Source: Amycolatopsis endophytica (GTDB lineage: Bacteria > Actinomycetota > Actinomycetes > Mycobacteriales > Pseudonocardiaceae). Taken from it: DNA of 64,000 nt. The notes under the pieces are model-generated. The model saw only the letters and a list, made by a program, of their open reading frames with translations. It was not told the origin of the DNA and searched no databases. This document shows, in pieces, positions 16,301 through 26,048 of this stretch. The translations under genes were made by a program, and so were the position numbers. The DNA lies in contig NZ_JACCFK010000001.1 of assembly GCF_013410405.1 (NCBI RefSeq), positions 124,001 through 188,000 on the forward strand. The letters are read 5' to 3'. Positions within the stretch are counted from its first letter, which is position 1. Every line of letters begins with the position of its first letter.

Positions 16301-18273
16301 CGCAGGTCGCGCTCGGCGTCGCCGAGATCGGTCAGGCCGATGCGCAGACCGAAGTCGTACACCCAGGAACGGGTGCCGTCCCAGCGGCGCAGCTCGTAGG
16401 GCCGCTCGTCGACGACCTCCAGGCCCATCCGCTGCAGCACCGGCAGTACCGCCGACAGGGTCACGCCCTCGCCGAGGAGGTAGAGCTTGAAACGCCGCTC
16501 CCCCGGCTCCGCGCCGTCCGGGGTGTAGAACGACATCGCCAGGTCGTCCTGGCCGCTGAGGCCCTCCAGCTTGCGCAGGTCGTCGAGCGCTTCGGCGGCC
16601 GTGAAGTCCTCTTTGTACGCCTCGGGGAAGATGCCCGAATAGCGCTGGCCGAGTTCGCCCGCGGACTCCTCGCCGAGCACCGCTGTGGTGCGGGCGTTCT
16701 CGCGCCGCTCGGCGAGGATCGCCTCGACCATGAGGTCGTCCCAGTTGCGCACCGCGGCGTTGAGCCGTTCCTGGATGCGCAGCACGTCCGGCTCGACGCG
16801 CGTCGCGGGATCGGTGTGGACGGTGAAGTGCACCTGCGCGAGCGCGGTTTCGCCGACGCGCGTGCCGTACTCCAGGTGCGTGCCTTCGAGTTCGGCGAGC
16901 AGCACCTCCTGCATCGCCAGGCGCGAGCGGGTCGTGTAGCGGTCGCGCGGCAGGAAGACCAGGCACGAGTAGAAGCGCCCGAAGGTGTCACGGCGCAGGA
17001 ACAGCCGGAGGCGGCGCCGGTCGGACAGGGTGATCGCGCCGACGGCGGTCGAGTACAGCGAATCGAGGTCGGCGGAGAACAGGTCGGCACGCGGCCAGTT
17101 CTGCAGCACCTCCAGCATGCGCTGGCCCGAGTAGGACTCCATGGGGAAACCGGCGCGGTGGATGACCTCGCACACCTTGCGCGACACCACGGGCACGTCG
17201 AGGACGTCCTCGTGCAGCGCGGAAGTGGTGAACATGCCGAGGAAGCGGTGCTCACCGGTGACGTTGCCGCGCTCGTCGAACGTCTTGACCCCCACGTAGT
17301 ACGGGTAGACCGGACGGTTCACAGTGGACGGTGCGCTGGCCTGGGTGAGGACGAGCAGCTCCGGGGCGAGCGCGATGGCCGCGCTGTCCGGGCCGGCGGT
17401 GAGGCTGCGCGCGGCCAGGCTGTCCTGCCTGAGCACGCCGAGACCCGACGCGAGAACGGCGCGCAGCGCGGGCTCGTCGGTGTCGGCGTCCTCGACCAGT
17501 TCGTAGCGGCGGTAGCCGAGGAACGTGAAGTGACCGTCGGCGAGCCAGCGCAGCAGGTTCGCACCCTCGTCGACCTCGCCCGCGGGCAGCGGAGGCGGGC
17601 TCGCGTCGAGCCAGGTCGCGAGGTCGACCGCGGCCTGGACCATCTTGTCGGTGTCCTCGACGACCTCGCGAACGTCGCCGAGCACCGAGGCGAGGTGGGT
17701 GTCCAGCTCGCGGGCGCGGTTGAGGTCGGTGATCAGATCGATCTCGACGTACATCCAGGATTCGGCGACCGCGCCCTCGGGCGGGTTGCCGACGTCGGCG
17801 CCCGGGTGGATCTCGTTCAGTTCGCCGGTGATGTCGCGCGTGACGACGACGATGGGGTGCACGAGGCGCTGCACCTGGACCCCGTCACGGGCGAGCTTCG
17901 CGGTGATCGAATCGACCAGGTAGGGCATGTCGTCGGTGACGATCTGCACGACGGTCGCGTCCCGGGTCCAGCCGTCCTCGGCGGTGGTCGGGTTGAGCAG
18001 GCGCACGGCCGGCCGGCCGGGCACACGGCTCTGGGCGAACTGCTGGTGCGACCGGACGGCGCCGACGAGGTCGACCGGATCGTCGCCGAGGATCTCGTCG
18101 GCGGGAATGTGGCGGTAGTAGAGGCGGATGAGCTCGGCGATGTCGGGCGCATGCTGGGCCGCGGCCTCGATCAGCTCGTCCCGGATCTGCTCCGGGCTGG
18201 CGTGTCGTGGGCGGGTGCCGGGGGTGGTCCCGCCGGCGGTCTCGGGGTGGACGGCCACTCTTGTCGAACTCAT
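13321..18273 (-). CDS. gdh: NAD-dependent glutamate dehydrogenase, 180-kDa class
   Basis: 1650 residues, the size of the large NAD-GDH class (about 1600 residues). It converts glutamate to 2-oxoglutarate and ammonia for catabolism. The N-terminal half is regulatory. The catalytic ELFV-type domain carries [21 protein letters not shown] and the lysine loop [15 protein letters not shown] near residues 840-880, then the Rossmann part with [15 protein letters not shown]. ATG 18273 has GGAGAG upstream and precedes the first family residues; the longer open frame starts in the promoter. Matches Rv2476c, which in mycobacteria is controlled by GarA; that control is only presumed here. Confidence 0.96.
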   Translation of the reverse strand: [1650 protein letters not shown]

Positions 18274-18954
18274 CTCTGCTAACTCTCCAGCGAGTCTGAT
18301 CGCGCGCTTGACGCCGAACGACCACCACCATAACCAGGTCGTAAACCGGGCCCGCGCCCGACAGCGCCTCACGAATCAGTGCGAAAACGAGGCAATGGTG
18401 TCGAGTGTTTCGAGGGGCGGAGCGCCTACCACGGAGGTTCGACCTGCGCCTTTGCTTCCCCAGCGACCCTCCTGGTCGAGGCGTGTGGTGGAAATCTCCC
18501 CGGCGGCGGTTCGTTCAACCCGCGCCGCGTGCCTCGGGAGGGGTGCCGAAAGTTTGAGTGATTCTTGAGTCCTGTTCCGGGTGCCGCAGCCCGTGCCCGG
18601 CCACCGAGGCGTTCGCTGAGCGCGGCGATCGGCTCTTGCTCGTTTCGCGGGCCGCGGACGACGGCTCCTGCCATCGGCTGGCTGAGCCGGGTATCGGAAG
18701 CGTGCGGACTGCCCGGAGCGCGCTCGCGGGTGGCGGCGACGGCTCAGCCTTCACCGCGACGGTTGCGTGGGCTCAGCCGTCGTGGCGGTTGCGGCAGCGA
18801 GTGTCCAGCCGCCACGGTGGCGGCCCCGAGCTTCGGCCGTCGCGGTGGTGGCTACGAGACCTCAGCATTCCCTGCGGCGGCTATGAGGCCTCAGCCGTCG
18901 CTGCGGCGGCGGCCACGAAAGCCCCACCGCCGCCAGCGGTGGCGCCGCGAGGGC
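18274..18954. repeat. Non-coding 680-bp spacer with decayed copies of the upstream gene's 3' end
   Basis: No convincing gene lies between gdh and the 951-residue protein gene. From about 18740 to 18985, GC-rich units of roughly 27 bases recur (cores near 18745, 18775, 18890 and 18955). On the minus strand each reads like the terminal GRHRGDG-stop of the 951-residue protein, so the gene's tail seems to have been duplicated several times. The gdh promoter must lie in the first 100-200 bases upstream of 18273; I could not fix it. Confidence 0.5.
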
Positions 18955-21810
18955 TCAACCGTCGCCGCGGTGGCGGCCGTTTCCTGGCTCGCTGCCGTTG
19001 CGTCCGTGGCCGTTGACGGGTCGCGGTTCCGCCGGCGACTGGTTGCCGAGCCGCTTCACGAGCGCCGCCGCGCTGGCGGTGCCGGCCTGGTGCTCGGCGA
19101 GTGCGCGGGCGAGCAGGTCGGCGAGGCCCGCGTCCTCGGGGAGGTCGTCGTCCGGGGTGCCGGGCGGGTCGCTGCGGAACGGTTCGCCGAGGTCGTCGTC
19201 CTGCAGCACCGGCGCGTTCGTGAACGGCGTCTCGGACGTACTCGTGCCGGAATCGCTGCCGGTGTCGGCGAAGTCGTCCCACGGCGCCAGCGACGGCGGC
19301 AGCCGCAGGCGCGGCAACCAGTTGTCGACGACCGGCATACTCGGCGCGGGCTCGTGCTCGGCGCGCGGCTTGTCCTCCGGCGTCTCGGCTTGCGGGGCCG
19401 GTGCGATCTCGGCGCGGCTGACCGGCTCTGCGTCCTCGCTCAACCACGACTCGCCCGGCCCGTCGGTGCCTTGCCGGGCCGCGGCGTCGTCGTCCGCACG
19501 GCGCCGCCCACCCGATTCGGGACGGCCAGGGTCGCCGGAATCGGCCGCCCGCCGACGTCCGCCACTCGCCCCGGCACTGATTCCGAGCCGATCCAGCACA
19601 CTGCGTGCGGCGACCGACCCGTGCTCCGAGTCGTGCCGCGTCTTCCGGGACGCGATCCTCGACTCCGAGCGCTCCTCGCGCGAGGCCACTTCCTCAGCCG
19701 GACTCGCCGTTTCAGTTCCCGGCGCGCCGACGGCGTCGGCCGTCTGCCCGGACACCGCCGCGCTCGCGACTTCAGCGCGATGCCCGGCACCAGCGGCCAT
19801 TCCGGCCACCCGCTCAGACGGCGATCCCGCGACGACCTGTTCCGGTCCTGACGCTTCATCCTCACTCGCCGAACCCGACCGCGACGCCGCAGCATCTTCG
19901 CGCGGATCCACGACGTCCGCAGCACCTGGCGCCGATACCGCCATTTCCGGCCGCGACGAAATCGCGGTCTCGCCCCTTCGATCGGCCCGGCTCTCGCCGA
20001 GGTCCGCGGCCGCCGAACCCTCCTGGATCTCGGCTCGCGGCGTCCCGGCCCCGGTCACCCGATCCACCCGCGACACCACAGGCTCGACCGCGGGCTCCAC
20101 CGGTGATGCCCCGGAACCGGACGTCCCATCCGCCCGCGATGTTTCCAACGCGGTCGTCCGATCCCCCCGCGACGCCGTCGGCTCGACGGCGCGTTCCACC
20201 TGCGGCGTCCCAGAACCGGAGGTCTCCTCCGCCCGGTTTTCGGACCCGGTCGCCCCGCGCGCCCGCGACACCGCAGAGCCAGCCGCGTCATCCGTCCGCG
20301 ACGTCCCGGACTCGGTCACTCGATCCGCCCGCGACACCACCGGTGATGTCCGGGCGCCGTCGAGCTGCTCGGCGGACAGGGCCGTCGGAACCGCGAACCG
20401 CGGCGCACGCGCGGCCTCCGCCGGCCGCTCGTCCGCGGGCTCCGGCGCGAGCGACCAGCCCGGCTTCGCGCTGTGGCTGCTCTCGGAGCGCGAGTCCGGC
20501 TCCGCGGCCGCCCGCGGTTGAGGAGCGTCCGCCGTCGTCTTCGCGGGAGAACCCGGCTCCCGGCTCGCGGGCACCTTCGGCTCCGGCACCGACAACGGCG
20601 CGACCGCCACCGAAGCGGCACCTTCGCTCGCCGGCACCGATCCCAGGACGTGGTCCAAGTCGACCTCGGCGTGCCCGCCCCCACCGAACTCACCCGCGAG
20701 CAACCCCACGGCCTGCCGCCGCGCCCGCGCGTGCACATGTTCGGCCGCGCGCGCGAGGTGCAGGCATTCGATCGCGTCGGCGAAGCGGCCGAGGCGCTCC
20801 TCCACGTGTGACAGCTCGGTCCACAACCGCGCCGTCAGCGCGTGCAGCTCGTGCCTCTCGGTGGCGTGCACCGCGTCGCGCAGCATCCGCGCCGCGGCCT
20901 CCACACTGCCGGAGGGCAGCAGGACCCGCGTGGCGATCGCCATCCGGAGCCAGCCCGCCGGGGCGACCGAGGCCGCACGAGCAGGCTCGTCCAGCACCGA
21001 CTGCGCCAGCTCGAGCGCGTTGGCGCCATCGCCGCGATCCAGCAGCGAGCACACCAGCTGCAACACGAGCCGTCCCCGGACCACGCCACCGTCGTGCTGC
21101 GGATCCTCCAACTGCTCGAGAAATCCCAGCCCCGTGCGCGCCGCGTCGGCCGCGCCGACGACGTCCCCGTGCCGACGGCGGTGAGCCGACACCGCGACCC
21201 GCAACAGGCCACGCGCCAGCAGCCGCCCGTCACCGTCGAGGTCGTCGTCCGCCCCGCACAGCCGGTCGGCCTCGGCGAGTGTCCGGTCGAGCTCCGGCTT
21301 GCGCCCGAACTGCGACAGGCACCCGACGAGCTGGCTCAGCGCCGCTGCCTTGTGCGCACCGGCGAAGCCAGGCGCGTCGAGCACCGGCCGCAACGCCGCG
21401 AGCCCGGTCAGCGGTGCTCCGACGCTGCGCGCGCACACCGCGAGTTCGGTGCGCAGCCGCGCGGCCAGGACCGTCTCACCCGTGTCCTCCGCCGTGCGCA
21501 GCGCAGCCACCGCGCGGCCCACGGTCGGCGCTCGCAGCCCGAGCCGGACCCGTGCCGACACGGCGAGCCCCTCGGCACGGACCCACAGCTCCTCCGCCCC
21601 GGCACCCTCGGCCAGCGCGGAAGCCCGCTCACCGAGCACGAGCGCCAGCTCGGGCGCGCGCAGCTCGAAGTGGGCGGCCTGGCCGAGCAGGCGCTCGACC
21701 GCCGCGATCTCCGCGGTCCGGCCACCGTCCTGGGAGCGCGAACCCGATCGGCTGTGCTGGGTGGCTGCCAAGACGACTCCGCTTCCGTGTTGGCTTCGGC
21801 GTGCTAGCAC
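18955..21810 (-). CDS. Large protein with helical N-terminal half and repetitive disordered C-terminal half
   Basis: 951 residues. About 30-400 is Ala/Leu-rich helical sequence with TPR-like helical pairs (for example GLAALRPVLDAPGFAGAHKAAALSQLVGCL). About 410-800 is low complexity with degenerate 24-30-residue repeats rich in Ser, Arg, Asp, Gly and Ala (SRxDRVTxxGTSR type). The end has an acidic Pro-rich segment and a basic GRHRGDG tail. GTG 21810 follows GGGGGAG by four bases and lies 13 bases after ettA, so it is translated from the ettA operon. I do not recognise a function; a scaffold is one possibility. The third-base GC pattern supports it as the coding strand. Confidence 0.75.
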   Translation of the reverse strand: MLARRSQHGSGVVLAATQHSRSGSRSQDGGRTAEIAAVERLLGQAAHFELRAPELALVLGERASALAEGAGAEELWVRAEGLAVSARVRLGLRAPTVGRAVAALRTAEDTGETVLAARLRTELAVCARSVGAPLTGLAALRPVLDAPGFAGAHKAAALSQLVGCLSQFGRKPELDRTLAEADRLCGADDDLDGDGRLLARGLLRVAVSAHRRRHGDVVGAADAARTGLGFLEQLEDPQHDGGVVRGRLVLQLVCSLLDRGDGANALELAQSVLDEPARAASVAPAGWLRMAIATRVLLPSGSVEAAARMLRDAVHATERHELHALTARLWTELSHVEERLGRFADAIECLHLARAAEHVHARARRQAVGLLAGEFGGGGHAEVDLDHVLGSVPASEGAASVAVAPLSVPEPKVPASREPGSPAKTTADAPQPRAAAEPDSRSESSHSAKPGWSLAPEPADERPAEAARAPRFAVPTALSAEQLDGARTSPVVSRADRVTESGTSRTDDAAGSAVSRARGATGSENRAEETSGSGTPQVERAVEPTASRGDRTTALETSRADGTSGSGASPVEPAVEPVVSRVDRVTGAGTPRAEIQEGSAAADLGESRADRRGETAISSRPEMAVSAPGAADVVDPREDAAASRSGSASEDEASGPEQVVAGSPSERVAGMAAGAGHRAEVASAAVSGQTADAVGAPGTETASPAEEVASREERSESRIASRKTRHDSEHGSVAARSVLDRLGISAGASGGRRRAADSGDPGRPESGGRRRADDDAAARQGTDGPGESWLSEDAEPVSRAEIAPAPQAETPEDKPRAEHEPAPSMPVVDNWLPRLRLPPSLAPWDDFADTGSDSGTSTSETPFTNAPVLQDDDLGEPFRSDPPGTPDDDLPEDAGLADLLARALAEHQAGTASAAALVKRLGNQSPAEPRPVNGHGRNGSEPGNGRHRGDG

Positions 21811-21823
21811 GGGGCTCCCCCGC

Positions 21824-23500
<1,677 letters not shown>

Positions 23501-23597
23501 GCCCACGATCGTAGAGCCGTGTCACGCGCGCCCGTACGCCGGTCACCATCCCGCGACGGACAGTCAACCCCCCGTCACCGTGGAGAACACCCGGCGA

Positions 23598-23849
23598 TCA
23601 CGGCCCCGGCCCTCCGCGCGGCCCGTCTCGCAGCCGTGGCGGCGCAGGGACAGGGCGGTTCTCCAGCGCTCCGGACGCGGAGCCGGAAGCCTCCCCCGCG
23701 TGGACTCGCACCGGCATGGCGGGTTCGAACCGCTGCCGCGTCGAACCCGCCCGGCACCCGCCCGGCAAAGCCTTGAGGTCAACTTGAACGCGAGACCCTT
23801 CGTTCCGCCCGGCAGGTCCACCGCGGGTCATCGTCTTCCCGAGAGCCAT
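23598..23849 (-). CDS. Small basic hypothetical protein
   Basis: 83 residues starting MALGKTMTRGGPAGRNEG. I include it because its ATG has a textbook AAGGAG site seven bases upstream, better than many genes here. The sequence is Arg/Gly/Pro rich with no known domain, and the second half may be read-through of non-coding DNA. An 11-bp perfect inverted repeat (23718-23728 with 23741-23751, loop 12) lies inside it and could be a structured RNA element instead. The rest of the 23501-24018 interval holds nothing else I can name, apart from a TGTGGACAG box at 23944. Confidence 0.35.
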   Translation of the reverse strand: MALGKTMTRGGPAGRNEGSRVQVDLKALPGGCRAGSTRQRFEPAMPVRVHAGEASGSASGALENRPVPAPPRLRDGPRGGPGP

Positions 23850-24018
23850 CGCCGCACTCCTTCTCACTCGTCGTTCCCGGTCTGCGACCAGAGTGCACCG
23901 GACAAGGGGCGATCGGGGGACGAGGGCGAAAAAGGCCGAAATCTGTGGACAGTTTGCGGTGATGTGCACAACTCGCGAAGAAATCCGGCCTGGGCGCCAA
24001 AACTGTCGGTGGCGTGTG

Positions 24019-26028
24019 CTACGGGCGCGGCTTGCCCTGATCGGCCAGTTGCTTGAGCATCGCGTTGTAGGCGGCCAGTTCCTGATCGCCGCTGGCCTCT
24101 TCCCTGCGGTCTTTCCGTTTCGCCTCGCGCGCATCCGCCCGCGCCCACTGCACGAGCAGCGCGATCAGCACCAGCAGCACCGGAACTTCACCGGAAGCCC
24201 ACGCGATCCCGCCGCCGAGCCGTTGGTCCGCCAGCAGATCGGAGACCCACGGCAGGTGCAGCGCGCGATAGAAGTTGTCGCCGATCACCGTCTGCTTCGA
24301 CATCAGGATCACGCCGAAGAACGCGTGGAAAGGCATGGCGGCGAACATCATCCCGAGCCGGCCGAGGTGCGGCAGGCGGCGCGGCGCCTGGTCGACCCCG
24401 ATCACCGGCCAGTAGAAGACGTAGCCCGCGAGGAGGAAGTGGGCATTCATCAGAAGGTGTGCCCAGTGGTAGTTCAGGGCCGAGTCGAACAGGCCGGAGA
24501 AGTACAGCGCGTAGAACGAACCGACGAACAGGGCCAGCGCGACGATCGGATGGGTGAGCAGGCGCGCGACCGGCGAATGCACCGCGGCCAGCAGCCACTC
24601 CCGCGGTCCGGGCGGGGCGTCGCGGCCGGCCACCGGCAGCGCGCGCATCGCGAGCGTCACGGGCCCACCCAGTACGAACAGCACCGGAGCGATCATCGAC
24701 AGGAGCATGTGACTGCCCATGTGCACGCTGAACATCGCGGGCGAGTAGCGGCCGATGCCGGAGGAGGTCGCGATCAGCAGCACCGCGCACGCGGCGAGCC
24801 ACGCGACCGTGCGGCCGACGGGCCACTCGATCCCGTTGCGCCGCAACCTCCGCACGCCGACGAGGTACAGCACGGCCAGGACGATCGCCGCGGTGCCGTA
24901 GACGAGGTCGAACCGCCAGTCGAAGAGCAGGCGAAGCAGGGTCGGCGCGCCGGACAGGTCGTAGCCGACGAGCAGTTCCGTGGTCGACGGTTGCGCGACG
25001 TCCTGCGGCGGCGGAGTGCGACCCAGCGCGGTCGCGATGCCGATCGTGACGAACATGATCAGCACCTCGACCGCGGCCAGCCGCAGCAGTTGCCCACCGC
25101 CCTGACCGTCGACCACGGCGCGCACCCCGCGCGAGCGCTGCTGCTGGCCGAAGACCCCGAGCACGAGCAACGCGACGATCTTGGCCACCACGAGCAGGCC
25201 GTACTCGGTGGTGAGCAGATCGGGCAACGGCAACCGAACCAGCGCGTTGATCACACCGGAGGCCGCCATCACGATCCAGCAGACCAGCGCGAGACGCGAG
25301 AAGCGACGCGCGGCGAGCGCCAGGTGCTCGCCGCGGCGCCAGCCGAGCGCCAGGAGCGCGACCAGCCCGCCGACCCACAGTGACGCGGCGATCAGGTGGT
25401 AGAGCAGGCTGTTCGTGGCCAGGTCGTGCGAGCCACCGCTGGCCGAGTGACCGGTGACGGCCACCGGGACCAGCCCGACGACGGACACGCCGAACAGCAC
25501 CGCGGTCCAGCCCCAGGACAGCGCGAGACGGCAGCCGAGCACCAGGACCAGCGCGATCCCCGCGGTCCACAACCACGCCTTGGGCTGCTCGATGGCGTCG
25601 ACCAGGTCGATCAGGACCTCGGGCGAGAACAGCTCCGTGACCGGCTTGCCCGCCGCGTCCGCGGCCGTGAACAGGACCGATGCCAGCGCCGCGAAGAACC
25701 ACACCCATGCCGCCACACCGGCGGTGCGCAGCGCCGCGTAGCCGTCACGGGCCAGGACACCGGACTTCTGGGGCGGCACCAGGAAGGCCGCGAGCAGCAG
25801 CGAGCCGACGCACACGGTCGACGCGGAATCGGCGAGCACCCTGACCACGCCGACGCCGTACTGCGTGACGAGGCCGGGATCGGGCAGGCCGGCGATCTGG
25901 TAGCTCGCCCCGCCCGACAGCGCGAGCAGCGCGACGGCCACCACCGCGGCCAGCATCCCGCACACCAGGAGCAGCGGGAAGACGCTCACCCGGCGCCGGG
26001 TCGCGGTCTCGGAAACTTCGGAGGGCAC
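24019..26028 (-). CDS. CopD/CtaG fusion: copper transport and cytochrome oxidase assembly membrane protein
   Basis: 669 residues with about 15-16 hydrophobic segments. The N-terminal half (to about 340) has the CopD-type copper-resistance domain (VGGLVALLALGWRRGEH..., SGVINALVRL). The C-terminal half (about 375-640) is Caa3-type CtaG (MFSVHMGSHMLLSMIAPVLFVLGGP, HWAHLLMNAHFLLAGYVFYWPVIGVD, with Met and His likely to bind Cu). It probably handles copper import or insertion into cytochrome oxidase. GTG 26028 is preferred because TACCCT lies six bases upstream, the arrangement of leaderless actinobacterial genes; an upstream start would add eight residues. Confidence 0.88.
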   Translation of the reverse strand: MPSEVSETATRRRVSVFPLLLVCGMLAAVVAVALLALSGGASYQIAGLPDPGLVTQYGVGVVRVLADSASTVCVGSLLLAAFLVPPQKSGVLARDGYAALRTAGVAAWVWFFAALASVLFTAADAAGKPVTELFSPEVLIDLVDAIEQPKAWLWTAGIALVLVLGCRLALSWGWTAVLFGVSVVGLVPVAVTGHSASGGSHDLATNSLLYHLIAASLWVGGLVALLALGWRRGEHLALAARRFSRLALVCWIVMAASGVINALVRLPLPDLLTTEYGLLVVAKIVALLVLGVFGQQQRSRGVRAVVDGQGGGQLLRLAAVEVLIMFVTIGIATALGRTPPPQDVAQPSTTELLVGYDLSGAPTLLRLLFDWRFDLVYGTAAIVLAVLYLVGVRRLRRNGIEWPVGRTVAWLAACAVLLIATSSGIGRYSPAMFSVHMGSHMLLSMIAPVLFVLGGPVTLAMRALPVAGRDAPPGPREWLLAAVHSPVARLLTHPIVALALFVGSFYALYFSGLFDSALNYHWAHLLMNAHFLLAGYVFYWPVIGVDQAPRRLPHLGRLGMMFAAMPFHAFFGVILMSKQTVIGDNFYRALHLPWVSDLLADQRLGGGIAWASGEVPVLLVLIALLVQWARADAREAKRKDRREEASGDQELAAYNAMLKQLADQGKPRP

Positions 26029-26048
26029 GTGTCGAGGGTAAGCCTGCC

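Noticed and set aside
14329..18282. A 1317-codon open frame antisense to gdh
   Set aside because: It mirrors the gdh codons on the opposite strand of very GC-rich DNA; the product is Arg/Gly/Val/His rich without any domain, while gdh is a clear full-length enzyme.
18379..18561. 60-codon frame in the gdh upstream spacer
   Set aside because: No Shine-Dalgarno or family; overlapping frames of similar size exist on both strands.
23718..23751. tRNA-like T-arm (GGTTCGA motif)
   Set aside because: Only a hairpin with this motif is present; no acceptor, D or anticodon arm can be folded around it.
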